A stretch of 29,333 nucleotides of DNA, from assembly GCA_937892735.1 (NCBI GenBank), contig CALBGL010000078.1, positions 1-29,333 on the forward strand, read 5' to 3'. The first letter of the stretch is position 1. The number at the start of each line of letters is the position of its first letter. This document shows positions 14,504-22,814 of the stretch, one piece after another. The position numbers and the translations under genes are program-made. Below the pieces are notes generated by a model. The model worked only from the letters and a program-made list of their open reading frames with translations. It was not told the DNA's origin and searched no databases. This DNA comes from an uncultured Clostridia bacterium. Lineage in GTDB: Bacteria; Bacillota; Clostridia; Lachnospirales; Bianqueaceae.

Positions 14504-16132
14504 TCAGACTTTCTCCGCTAGCTGTCCATTCTCCAACAGAAGCACACGATCATACTGGCTGGTCAATCCGTCCTTGATGCGATGAGGAATCGTCAACAGG
14601 GTCAGATCCTGCATTTCCAATAGTTCCTGCTCAATCTCATTGGCAGTAGCCACGTCGATGGCAGATACCCCTTCATCCAATATCAGAAATTGTACCCCGC
14701 GAATCATTGCACGAGCCAATGCAATGCGTTGTCTCTGTCCACCGGATAATTGGGAACCGTTTTCTCCACACTGTCCCTCTAGTCCTCCTGAAACTGTATC
14801 CAAGAAACGATTTACACCGCTGACATGCAGCGCCTCCTTCACGCTTTTCTCTGAGAACTCCTCTCCCAGACATATATTAAACCGAATCGTGTCATGAAAC
14901 AGAAACGTATTCTGATGAATCACCGTCACCAACTTCTGCAGCTTATGTACATCCAGTTCGTGGAGTTCCATCCCATCATAGCAGATCATCCCTGTATAAC
15001 TGGCATAATAACCGCTCAATAGCCTGATCAGCGTGGACTTTCCGCCTCCACTGGCGCCTATAATGGCAACCTTTTCTCCCCTTTTTATCGTGAAATCCAG
15101 ATGCTCCAGCACCGGCACTCCCTTCGTGTATTGAAAAGAGAGATCTTTCACTTCTATACGCTGTTCGAACGTCGGAGCAATCCTTCCCGCAAATTGTGTT
15201 CCTTCCTTATCATCTATAACCGCCAGCATCTTCTTTACATCTGACCGAATACTCAGTAGAAGCGGGATGACTTGCGCATATAACGTCATGCAGCCATTCA
15301 ATTCCGCAAACAACGTGATAAACATTACCAGGACTCCAACCGTTATATTGCCGCGCACGGCCATGCTGCCCGCAATAAAAAAAGAGACAAACCATATGAC
15401 CTTTTGTAATACCTGAGACACATTTTCAAGGAAAGAAACGGTAACCTCCATCTTATAATCCGCTGCCGCCAGATTATGATTTGCTTTTGCAAATCTTCTG
15501 CGAAATGGCAAGAATACACCAAACGCCGCAATAGTTTCATGCGCATTCAATGTTTCCTTCAAATGAAACGTCATGACGGCATCTTTTTCCAACTTGGTCA
15601 TCAACTGCGTGCTTAGCCGCTTATTAAAATACAAAGGGGCTGCTATGGAGGGGAGCGCACAGATCACAGAAAGCAAAGCAAGCCATGGATTATAATACAT
15701 CATGATCCCCAAAACCGCAAGCGCCATCACACCATAACCGATTAGTATAAAAACCGGTTTTGTGAGATTATTGGAAATGGTAGACGCATGGCTTTTGATA
15801 AAGCTCATCTGCTCCGATGTATCTCTTTCTCGAAAATGCACCTCATCCTGTCTCATGATACCATCATATAAATCATTCCGTATGTCTTCTTCGAAACGGA
15901 CCTGAAATCGTTTTTGCGTCAGCGCATTCAAGAAATACAGCAGCGCGGCAGTAATCACAATACCGCCAGCCCAAAATAGCTGATGATAAAATCCTGTAAG
16001 ATCCCCCTGCGTAATCCTATCAATCATTTGCTGTTCCATCATAGCAACAACAGGTGTGGATAATCGTGCCAGAACACTAATCCCCAACGCTATTACCGCC
16101 AGTCCAAGATTCCGTTTGAAATATCGAAGCAT
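14504..16132 (-). CDS. ABC exporter half-transporter (membrane plus ATPase domains), 542 aa
   Basis: Residues 1-300 form the six-helix exporter membrane domain. The ATPase part has Walker A GASGGGKST (359-367), signature LSGGQRQR, Walker B FLILDEG and a switch His in LLTIPHR. The D-loop region reads DEGVSAID in place of the usual DEATSALD, a mild variation. It is slightly short for the family (about 570-600 residues). It has its own consensus promoter and ends directly against the response regulator gene. The substrate cannot be inferred; such half-transporters export peptides, lipids or drugs as homo- or heterodimers, and no partner gene is adjacent. Confidence 0.93.
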   Translation of the reverse strand: MLRYFKRNLGLAVIALGISVLARLSTPVVAMMEQQMIDRITQGDLTGFYHQLFWAGGIVITAALLYFLNALTQKRFQVRFEEDIRNDLYDGIMRQDEVHFRERDTSEQMSFIKSHASTISNNLTKPVFILIGYGVMALAVLGIMMYYNPWLALLSVICALPSIAAPLYFNKRLSTQLMTKLEKDAVMTFHLKETLNAHETIAAFGVFLPFRRRFAKANHNLAAADYKMEVTVSFLENVSQVLQKVIWFVSFFIAGSMAVRGNITVGVLVMFITLFAELNGCMTLYAQVIPLLLSIRSDVKKMLAVIDDKEGTQFAGRIAPTFEQRIEVKDLSFQYTKGVPVLEHLDFTIKRGEKVAIIGASGGGKSTLIRLLSGYYASYTGMICYDGMELHELDVHKLQKLVTVIHQNTFLFHDTIRFNICLGEEFSEKSVKEALHVSGVNRFLDTVSGGLEGQCGENGSQLSGGQRQRIALARAMIRGVQFLILDEGVSAIDVATANEIEQELLEMQDLTLLTIPHRIKDGLTSQYDRVLLLENGQLAEKV

Positions 16133-16159
16133 GATCCGTGTCTCCCTTCGTTTTTTTTC

Positions 16160-16188
16160 ATTCTAGTATATCACCTTCTGTTTGTCAA
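16160..16188 (-). promoter_or_regulatory. Promoter of the ABC exporter gene
   Basis: Minus strand: -35 TTGACA (16188-16183), a 17-base spacer and -10 TAGAAT (16165-16160), 27 bases before the start codon. It is divergent from the promoter at 16217-16245. Confidence 0.8.
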
Positions 16189-16216
16189 CGAATTCTCTGA
16201 CTTTTTCAAGTTTGTC

Positions 16217-16245
16217 TTGCCTCTTCTCTTTGTATCCGCTATAAT
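16217..16245 (+). promoter_or_regulatory. Promoter of the 84-aa membrane protein gene
   Basis: Plus strand: -35 TTGCCT (16217-16222), a 17-base spacer and -10 TATAAT (16240-16245), 34 bases before the ATG. Confidence 0.75.
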
Positions 16246-16279
16246 AAAACTATACCTATTTCTGAGGAGTGTGATCAAG

Positions 16280-16534
16280 ATGCGTTTGTTAAATCTCTGT
16301 TTTCCTGTCAGCACGATCTCCAAAGGTGGTAATCTGACTTCTCTGGTAATCTCTCTGGCAGTATACATCGTTACTGCTGCTGTTTTGCACATTGTCATGG
16401 GATTCTTTACCTGGATGCCTCTCATAGGCTGGATCTTTCGTCTCATCCGTGGAATCACAGATACCTACTGCCTGCTTGGCGCCTTGTTATCTGTGCTTCA
16501 CTATTTTCGAATCGCTGAATCTGACAGAAACTGA
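16280..16534 (+). CDS. Small membrane protein with two or three helices, 84 aa
   Basis: I chose ATG 16280 because GAGGAG lies about 10 bases upstream and a promoter matches; the frame upstream of it lies within the promoter. Hydrophobic segments are at about residues 17-40 (SLVISLAVYIVTAAVLHIVM), 43-55 and 62-75, separated by Arg/Lys. I do not recognise a named family. It is divergent from the ABC exporter, with the two promoters 28 bases apart, so the two may respond to the same conditions, which is inference. Confidence 0.7.
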   Translation: MRLLNLCFPVSTISKGGNLTSLVISLAVYIVTAAVLHIVMGFFTWMPLIGWIFRLIRGITDTYCLLGALLSVLHYFRIAESDRN

Positions 16535-16860
16535 AGAACCTGTGAAAAAGTAAGATTACACTTAGACAGTGTCCCATAAGTAAGTAAAAAGAAATTTGGT
16601 CGGAACCGGCGTGTGAGATTACACCGGTTCCGATTCATTTAGGAATTCCCTTCCAATCTTCAAAGAATGTGAATTTGCCCTACATAATGAAATACATGTC
16701 GATTGGTACCCGTTTTCTTCCATTCTCTCTTACCGGGCTATGTACCACACCCCCAATCCCAAGTTCCTTGAAGATCTACCTAATAAAATTCGAAGTTGAC
16801 GTGAATCTATCAGTACATTTTAAATACCTTCATCAACAGAAATAATTACTCCCATTTTTC
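16535..16860. other. Intergenic stretch with a hairpin and an unassigned 60-codon open frame
   Basis: No complete gene is visible. After a stop at 16614-16616 the plus frame stays open to TGA 16797-16799 and reads in its later part as HNEIHVDWYPFSSILSYRAM and MYHTPNPKFLEDLPNKIRS. This looks protein-like, but there is no start codon with a ribosome binding site and I do not recognise it. It is probably a remnant of a gene, given the decayed XRE gene just downstream. Confidence 0.4.
16600..16633. terminator. Strong hairpin, possible bidirectional terminator or element end
   Basis: TCGGAACCG (16600-16608) pairs with CGGTTCCGA (16625-16633), and GTGT pairs with ACAC inside across a 2-base bulge. 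The plus side continues TTCATTT and the minus side CCAAATTTC, so neither has a full T-run. It may end the transcript of the 84-aa gene. Confidence 0.45.
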
Positions 16861-16866
16861 ATTTTA

Positions 16867-17243
16867 GGAAAAGACTAAAAAGACCTTACACAAAAAGAGG
16901 TGGCGAATGCTCTTGGAATCAATCGCCGCATGATAACCCGTGATGAAAACGGGCTTCCCTTTCTTCGTACCAAAGAAGCATATAGAAAAATAGCCGATTT
17001 TTTCGATATCGATGTAAACTACCTATTAACCGAAGATGATAAGTTTGTAGTCAAAGCATCTGAGAAATATGATTCACACGGTATAAAGTAGTAACAGGAG
17101 CTGATTGATGGAATGTCCGGTCTATTTACCGAATGGGTCACGTAACTATCCGTACCACAAAGAAGGTGGATGTATTGTGCTGATTCGTTCAGAAGAAATA
17201 TACTAAAAGGAAAACCGTATCGTAAAAAGCTGCGAAACAAGGA
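16867..17243 (+). pseudogene. Decayed XRE-family helix-turn-helix regulator
   Basis: The frame from 16879 reads KDLTQKEVANALGINRRMIT then RDENG and LRTKEAYRKIADFFDIDV, NYLLTEDDKFVVKASEKY, a clear XRE regulator. A stop at 16876-16878 lies inside helix 1. The usual RYENG is RDENG. Two stops follow SHGIK at 17089-17094, after which the frame still reads QELIDGMSGLFTEW, then another stop, and more divergent family-like sequence (NILKGKPYRKK). At least three disabling stops make it a pseudogene. A 63-codon open piece at 16900-17091 is what remains of the core. Confidence 0.85.
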
Positions 17244-17323
17244 ATACGCTGAAGATTGCCCGTGAGCTGGGTATCTTTGTTCACCTTATCAATTCATTTC
17301 CGTTTACTGTACATTATCGGTGA
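17240..17323 (+). pseudogene. Possible remnant of an ImmA-like partner of the XRE gene
   Basis: After NKEYAED a one-base frame change gives IARELGIFVHLINSFPFTVH to TGA 17321-17323. Position and sequence are consistent with the first residues of an ImmA/IrrE-type metallopeptidase, which often follows XRE genes. The HExxH motif is not present. The fragment overlaps the 3' end of the sortase gene on the opposite strand, so it marks the left border of the surface operon. The assignment is tentative. Confidence 0.35.
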
Positions 17324-17939
17324 GTACAGTCATGGATTCCTCCGGCCGGTCACAGAACACAGTTACTCTTGTTCTGCCGCCATAGGTGCAGGTGTAAAGC
17401 ACCAGATCATGTCCGCTGTTCTGTACTGCCTCGACCTCGGTTGGAGCAAGCGTATCCATAGCAACCACCTCATAAATATTTTCTATACCGTCCATATCGG
17501 TGAAAAACACAGTATCGCCAACCTCAAGCTGCGAGAGCCGTCCAAAATGATTTTTATAGTTATGGGCGGCAATCACCAGATCGTCTGTCCTAGAAGAACC
17601 AAACTGACGGCATGGGGCGATTTCTAATCTGTTATAATCCCATTCTGACATGACCGGCAGTTCCAATTCCAAATCAGGGATAGAAAGGTATCCCACATAT
17701 CCATAACCTTCGATCTCTGTAATGGGTAGTTCCGGAGCAATCGTCTCAGACGGCATGGTTTCCTCCGATATGGTTGGAGTTTCCTTTTCCCGAATGATAT
17801 TCTGCACATCACTTAACATGTTCTCGGCTTCCCGCCCAGCCTGTGCATCCTCATACCGGTTATACAAGAAAAAGGACAATGCTGAAAGAATCAGCACCGT
17901 CCCTACGATTACAAAGACAATGCCCATTTTTTTAGGCAT
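17304..17939 (-). CDS. Sortase, 211 aa
   Basis: An N-terminal membrane helix (residues 5-25) precedes an extracellular domain with the sortase catalytic set: His126 in VIAAHNY, Cys184 in LYTCTYGG and Arg191 in TRVTVFCDR. The length and single N-terminal anchor fit class B/D-like sortases; I cannot fix the class. The ATG at 17939 overlaps the stop of the preceding wall-anchored protein gene by 8 bases, so the two are coupled and that protein is the obvious substrate. It would cleave the LIQTG signal and either anchor the protein to peptidoglycan or polymerise it. It is the last gene of the operon. Confidence 0.93.
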   Translation of the reverse strand: MPKKMGIVFVIVGTVLILSALSFFLYNRYEDAQAGREAENMLSDVQNIIREKETPTISEETMPSETIAPELPITEIEGYGYVGYLSIPDLELELPVMSEWDYNRLEIAPCRQFGSSRTDDLVIAAHNYKNHFGRLSQLEVGDTVFFTDMDGIENIYEVVAMDTLAPTEVEAVQNSGHDLVLYTCTYGGRTRVTVFCDRPEESMTVLTDNVQ

Positions 17940-19215
17940 GTTCGTTCTTCCGTTTCCTCAGAATCACAATCACACCGTATACGATGAGCGCAAGGCCGAG
18001 ACCACTCAGCACCGGGATTGGCCAGTTGAACTGACCGGTCTGAATCAAAGACGCTGTATTGGTTACGGTCACAACTCCATTCCAATAAGAATAAGAAGGT
18101 ACATAACCCTTAGGGATATTCGTTTCGATGATCTGCCAGTTTCCATGACCGTCCAGATTATGCCATGAATAGGACCAGTTGTTCCATTCACCCAACCAGA
18201 CAGATTCAATGGCGGTATCGCCGTCGTATAATGTAACCTTCACAGAGTCGGGTCTGTCTCTACCATTATCATCCCATTTTTTCACGACAGCAAGATCCAC
18301 AGGATACACCGGTTTATCTGGATCAGTTGGGTCGTCTTTCTCTGTATTAGTAATCGTTGTCGTGTTGCCTTTGGTGGTGTAGGTTACCTCGTAATCACTC
18401 GGTACATCAACCTCAATTACGCTCCAGCTGTAATCATCATCCAGTCTGTCCCAGGTATAAGCCCAGTTGTTGGACTGGCTCAGTTCTACCTCGTCGTATC
18501 CTTCGCCATCCCGGAGAAGCTGGACTGTTACGCTATCCGGACGACCATCGCCGTCGTCCACCCAAACCTTGCGGACGGTGAGCATGGTATCGTCATCCGG
18601 GGGAGGGGTAGGATCGTCGAAGCCCTCCACTACAAAGACCCACTCCACTTCGCCGATGCGGTTAGCATACTCATTTCCCATTGTGATGGGGACACTCAGT
18701 TCCACATCTAACTTGAGGGATTCGCCTTTGCGGATCGTACCCAGACACACATTTTCCGCAAGGCCGCCCGGCTCATCGGGAGAAACGTTATAAATTTCCT
18801 CCGTGCCGTTCTTCACCGTCATGGAAAGCTGGGAGAGAAAGTCGTGCATATACGCAAGCTCAGAGGTCTCTCCACGACGTTCGTCATTGCGAAGTTCCTC
18901 TAAAACCTTATCGCTGATTGGGGTTCCGGCTTCATCGTGGAGGACCGCCCGCAGATAAACTTTGATATAGTCGCAGTCATCGGATTTATTCTGGATGGTG
19001 ACTTCTTCGCTACGGCTATCACCGGGCATAATGCCCTTGAAATTGTCGAACAGATCGCTGTCTGTATAAACGCTGCCCGGTTCAAAGGCAATGAGTTTTC
19101 CGTCCTCGAAGCTGACGGAGGACTCCGCCGCAAGAGCCGTGGAAGACAGCCCCGTAACCATCATCATTGCCAGCAGGAACGAGAAAGCTTTTGTGATAAA
19201 ATGTTTCCGTTTCAA
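17932..19215 (-). CDS. Sortase substrate with TasA-like domain and two Cna_B domains, 427 aa
   Basis: The start is TTG 19215 behind AGGGGG. A Sec signal peptide ends ALAAE near residue 30. Residues 40-205 form a TasA/CalY-like beta domain (FKGIMPGDSRSEEVTIQN, later VPITMGNEYANRIGEVEWVF) sharing the GIMPG and MGNEY motifs with the protein at 23848-24414. Two Cna_B repeats follow (VRKVWVDDGDGRPDSVTVQL and VVKKWDDNGRDRPDSVKVTL), with E-containing strands IEVDVPSDY and IETNIPKGY for likely isopeptide bonds. The C-terminus has the sorting signal LIQTG (390-394), then QFNWPIP, a hydrophobic helix and RKRKNEHA. The usual Pro of LPxTG is Ile. It is probably the pilus backbone or basal subunit, linked by the coupled sortase. 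Confidence 0.9.
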   Translation of the reverse strand: MKRKHFITKAFSFLLAMMMVTGLSSTALAAESSVSFEDGKLIAFEPGSVYTDSDLFDNFKGIMPGDSRSEEVTIQNKSDDCDYIKVYLRAVLHDEAGTPISDKVLEELRNDERRGETSELAYMHDFLSQLSMTVKNGTEEIYNVSPDEPGGLAENVCLGTIRKGESLKLDVELSVPITMGNEYANRIGEVEWVFVVEGFDDPTPPPDDDTMLTVRKVWVDDGDGRPDSVTVQLLRDGEGYDEVELSQSNNWAYTWDRLDDDYSWSVIEVDVPSDYEVTYTTKGNTTTITNTEKDDPTDPDKPVYPVDLAVVKKWDDNGRDRPDSVKVTLYDGDTAIESVWLGEWNNWSYSWHNLDGHGNWQIIETNIPKGYVPSYSYWNGVVTVTNTASLIQTGQFNWPIPVLSGLGLALIVYGVIVILRKRKNEHA

Positions 19216-19229
19216 TTTCCCGCACCCCC

Positions 19230-19817
19230 TTAGCTAAGTGTTTCCGGGTCTACGCCCCATGCTTTAACAACTGCTTTTGTACCGTCAGCATCAACGCCCT
19301 TTGACTGTATGGCCTCAGCCATGACTTCGATGACCTGCCTGCCTCCATCGGCATCCGTGTAGGAGCCGGTCAGGCTGATGCTGCCGATCAGATCACTGGC
19401 AGGTTTTTGGCCGGGTTCCACCGGCTGCGTATAATAGTAATACTCGCCATTTTTCACCCAGCCGATTCCCAGCGTGAAACCAGGCACATCGGTAATACCG
19501 CCGATGTGCTGTCCGGCATCATTCACCCGGTAGGATACCAGCTTAACACGGATATAGGCATCCGTATCGCCGGTATTGGTTACATTGACGTCGCTTTTTG
19601 TCCTACCGTCAAAATTCTCTGTTACCTGACAGGTCACATAAGAAGGCTTAAATGTATTGTCCACAGGGTTTGATTTCGTGCTCAGAAATGCCAGCGTTCC
19701 AACTACAGTCACCGCTGTAATCAGCAGGAGGGAAAGGAGCAGCACATGAGCTTTATGTCGATTGTTTCGCTTTCTTCGCATTAAATGACGTGGTTTATAG
19801 TTGCGATTATGATTCAT
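19230..19817 (-). CDS. TasA/CalY-like secreted protein with extended signal peptide, 195 aa
   Basis: ATG 19817 lies behind AAGGAGG. A basic N-terminus of about 25 residues (RRKRNNRHK) precedes a hydrophobic core and VVGTLAFLSTKSNPVDNTF, the SipW-dependent signal pattern in which cleavage follows near GTLA/F. The mature part has VNVTNTGDTDAYIRVKLVSY, the conserved beta strand of TasA-like fibre proteins. It lies between the VWA protein and the Cna_B protein and could be a minor or anchoring subunit. There is no wall-sorting signal. Processing by the SipW encoded at 26517 is inferred from the signal type and the shared operon. Confidence 0.85.
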   Translation of the reverse strand: MNHNRNYKPRHLMRRKRNNRHKAHVLLLSLLLITAVTVVGTLAFLSTKSNPVDNTFKPSYVTCQVTENFDGRTKSDVNVTNTGDTDAYIRVKLVSYRVNDAGQHIGGITDVPGFTLGIGWVKNGEYYYYTQPVEPGQKPASDLIGSISLTGSYTDADGGRQVIEVMAEAIQSKGVDADGTKAVVKAWGVDPETLS

Positions 19818-19835
19818 CCTTTTTCCCCTCCTTCC

Positions 19836-22799
19836 TTAGTTCTGTGTGCCAAAAATGTTCTTGATAACCTGGCTGAATCCATTGAGCCAGTAATCTTCGG
19901 TCTTGTTGTTTGTGCAGGTGATGCTGCCGGAAGTGTTGTCTTTGCTCAAATCAACGGCTGCACCCTCAGCGCCGCTGTAACGCCAGCTCCAGCCGCTGTC
20001 CTCCGAGATGGTGTAAGTGCCGACAGGCAGCTCATAAATGGTTTTGCTGTCGTTGCCAACAACGGTGACCTCGGAATACTTTTTACCATCTTTCATCACT
20101 GTGAACACATAGGGTTCGCCGGCTGCACCGCCGGTTTTTCTGACAGTGAGCTGACAGGTGTTAATGTGCAGCAGAAATTCCTTATCCTGCGGGAGCGTAC
20201 AGGTCTCTCCACTGCAAACCGTATGCAGGAAAGCTGTGTCTTCACTTACATCGGTCTGTCCGATCTTCACGCCTACATCCACAGGAACATCCTGCTTGGT
20301 ATTGATCTTACCATCTGCCACCTTGGACGCATCCGGAGTAAAGGTCAGTGCAAGTTCAGGGGCACCGCCCATCTCAATTGCGTCTGCTTCGGTCTGACCG
20401 TGGAACCATTTGGTTTCCGCCAGATTTGCGTTCAGTTCAATATCAGCAGGAACTGTATCACCATACCATGCTTCGCTGTCCTTAAAGGTCAGTTGAGGTT
20501 TATAGACTTGGATATTCCTTTCGTCTATACCTTCCTTCTGGGTGTATGTCCCCTGCGTTTTAGGTGCCACCGTCACAGAAATGCTGTAGGTGGTATCCTC
20601 ACGCAAATCGGTCAGATCGGTTACTACGTTTCCCTCTGCATCCTGATAGCTGACCGTAATGTCCACATATTCCGTCTGCCAGCTTTCCAGACCATAGTTT
20701 TCATCAGGTTTGCTCAAGTCAAGCTCCACATTGCCCACCTTTGCAATTGCACCAAATTTGATTTCATCTGCTGTAAGACCTTCCGTAAGGTATACATCTT
20801 TATCCTGAGCTGTTACGGTGACATCCTTGATGAGCACATCCACCTGGGGACGTTCAAAGGTAAATACAGGACGGGTGGAGTTAATGTTTTCATATACACC
20901 AGCACTGGTATTGGTATAAACATCGTTGCCTCCCAGAAAGCCATCCTTAGGAAAAACCTTGAAGGAGATTACCAGCTTGTTGCCGTGGTAGCTCATCTGT
21001 CCATCCTCCGTTATAGTTCCGCACCAGTTTTCGCTGAAATCAAAGCCGGTGACAAATACCCCTTCTCCGTGGTTTTCCACATGAGCGCCTAAAGCATCAG
21101 CGTTCTTCTCCCAGTTGTTTTCCCCGATATACTTGTAACTCTCCAAGGTGATGTTGCTGTCTACCGTACCGCCCTCCGGCAGCTGGAACTGGGGCGCTAT
21201 GATATCTCGGATGTCTGTTTCTGCCCCCAGTGTAGTGGATGAGCCGCCCTGATGGATTTCCTCAGAAATCTGCTGAAAAATATTGGCTAAGGTATTGCTG
21301 TCTGCGGCGGAAAGATAGTAGCTGGGTGATCTTGGCGTACCATTGTTGGAACACACTGACTGCATATACAGGTTGATCAAACGGTTGGGATTTCTGGTGT
21401 CAATACCTTCTTCCGTAGCATCCGCACCCGCAAAGATACCTATCGAATAGACGGTCACACCGGCATCCTTCAACTGTCCAGCCTGATTTACCGCATCGTC
21501 TGCCACATCCTGTTCAAAACTGCTCCAACCGGGTGTTCCATCGGTAAAAAGAATCACCACTCTTTGGCGTTTTTCTCCCTCTGGAACCGGATTGGCGTCC
21601 AGGATGCCCTTTGCCATTTCCAGACCGAAGTTTGGATAGGTAGCACCGCTGGCATCCAGCTCCTCGGCAGAAGCCACGACATTGTTATAACCTTCGACGG
21701 TGCTTATGTCCTGAAGTGCCTCGGCATAGTGAGCACTTGCGTTTCTGCTATAGTTATACTGCTCTGCACCGACAAATACTTCCGTATTTTCATAAGCAGA
21801 ATAATTTCCTGAGGTATACGAGCCTGTTGCAAAGCCCACCATAGCAATGCGGTGGTCCACATCATCCTCGTTTCCGGCTACTCCGTCATTGCCGGCGGCT
21901 TTTTTTCTTACCTGTTCAATAAAGTTTTCTACAGAGGATGTAAGAGCTGCCAGACGGGTGGTCGACCCTCCACCCACTGTATCCATGTGGTAAAGGACCT
22001 TGTCATTAAACTGCGTATTATCTCCAACAGACGTGCCGATAACAACTTTTTGTCCATTCGCCTGATAGTAATATTCATAGCTGGCATCTTCATCTGACTC
22101 CACAGCCACATACAGGGGGCTATATTGACCGAAATTGGGTACGCTGTCACGACCCTCACTTTCCGCAATCACCGTGCCGTCAGGCAATGTATAGGTATAG
22201 TCATAGTTTAAGGGGATTATGGTTCTTACATTCCTGTCGACTGTGACCTTTTGATATACACCATCGATCAAGGCATAGAGATTGTCCCTGTTGTGATAGT
22301 AGGTATCCTCGGACCAACTCAACAAAGAATCATTCTTCCAGGTGTTAGGACACGCTGTATAGATATACTGCGCAGTTCTATCCACTGAAACCTCCACATA
22401 GGAGCCGTCCAACTCATAATAGAGGTTCTCCAGTCCGCCATTGTGACGGACACTAAACAGATATTGGTTTCTTATCATTTGTCCCTGGGTGTATGGCTCA
22501 AATACCGTTGTACCCTCGACCGGCATCTCCTGAAGCATGGAACCGGACTGATCCAGCACCAGAACAATGTCTGTCGGAATATCGGTAGTCACCTCACTGA
22601 TAATCTCTTTGCCGGTGGCGTAGGCTTCCAAAGTGATGGTATAGCTGCCGTCATCATTCGGGGTAGCAGTCTTACTCAGCTTCATTCCGCTGTTCGGATC
22701 ATCCGCCGCATGGGCAGGAAGTGACAGGGCGGTCGAAAGACCTGCCGAAATCAGCAGTACCAGAAAAAGGAGAAAGGAGAGTGCTCTTGTTTTTTTCAT
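19836..22799 (-). CDS. Large secreted VWA-domain protein, probable tip adhesin, 987 aa
   Basis: A Sec signal peptide ends at PAHAAD (residues 27-33). A von Willebrand A domain begins at about residue 75 with the MIDAS motif DQSGS (83-87) and contains VILFTDGTPGW further on. Beta-rich middle domains follow, then a C-terminal SpaA/Cna_B-like domain starting QLTVRKTGGAAGEPYVFTV and including LPVGTYTISE. This matches the large VWA adhesins at the tip of Gram-positive sortase pili. It has no LPxTG motif or C-terminal membrane helix; the chain ends shortly after ITCTNNKTEDYWLNG, so attachment must be non-covalent or through a partner. It lies between the Cys/His-repeat protein and the fifth TasA-like protein in the operon. 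Confidence 0.9.
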   Translation of the reverse strand: MKKTRALSFLLFLVLLISAGLSTALSLPAHAADDPNSGMKLSKTATPNDDGSYTITLEAYATGKEIISEVTTDIPTDIVLVLDQSGSMLQEMPVEGTTVFEPYTQGQMIRNQYLFSVRHNGGLENLYYELDGSYVEVSVDRTAQYIYTACPNTWKNDSLLSWSEDTYYHNRDNLYALIDGVYQKVTVDRNVRTIIPLNYDYTYTLPDGTVIAESEGRDSVPNFGQYSPLYVAVESDEDASYEYYYQANGQKVVIGTSVGDNTQFNDKVLYHMDTVGGGSTTRLAALTSSVENFIEQVRKKAAGNDGVAGNEDDVDHRIAMVGFATGSYTSGNYSAYENTEVFVGAEQYNYSRNASAHYAEALQDISTVEGYNNVVASAEELDASGATYPNFGLEMAKGILDANPVPEGEKRQRVVILFTDGTPGWSSFEQDVADDAVNQAGQLKDAGVTVYSIGIFAGADATEEGIDTRNPNRLINLYMQSVCSNNGTPRSPSYYLSAADSNTLANIFQQISEEIHQGGSSTTLGAETDIRDIIAPQFQLPEGGTVDSNITLESYKYIGENNWEKNADALGAHVENHGEGVFVTGFDFSENWCGTITEDGQMSYHGNKLVISFKVFPKDGFLGGNDVYTNTSAGVYENINSTRPVFTFERPQVDVLIKDVTVTAQDKDVYLTEGLTADEIKFGAIAKVGNVELDLSKPDENYGLESWQTEYVDITVSYQDAEGNVVTDLTDLREDTTYSISVTVAPKTQGTYTQKEGIDERNIQVYKPQLTFKDSEAWYGDTVPADIELNANLAETKWFHGQTEADAIEMGGAPELALTFTPDASKVADGKINTKQDVPVDVGVKIGQTDVSEDTAFLHTVCSGETCTLPQDKEFLLHINTCQLTVRKTGGAAGEPYVFTVMKDGKKYSEVTVVGNDSKTIYELPVGTYTISEDSGWSWRYSGAEGAAVDLSKDNTSGSITCTNNKTEDYWLNGFSQVIKNIFGTQN

Positions 22800-22814
22800 A
22801 AATAAATTCCCCCT

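Noticed and set aside
14490..14520. Terminator between the response regulator and the ABC exporter
   Set aside because: The two stop codons touch at 14503/14504 and there is no hairpin with a T-run. The transcripts must overlap or end within the opposite gene.
16561..16600. Insertion sequence end near the motif CAGTGTCCCATAAG
   Set aside because: I found no matching inverted end and no transposase frame nearby.
19785..21092. Open frame of 435 codons on the plus strand opposite the VWA gene
   Set aside because: It lies antisense to a well-supported VWA gene with MIDAS motif and signal peptide, has no recognisable domain and starts without a ribosome binding site. It is a shadow frame.
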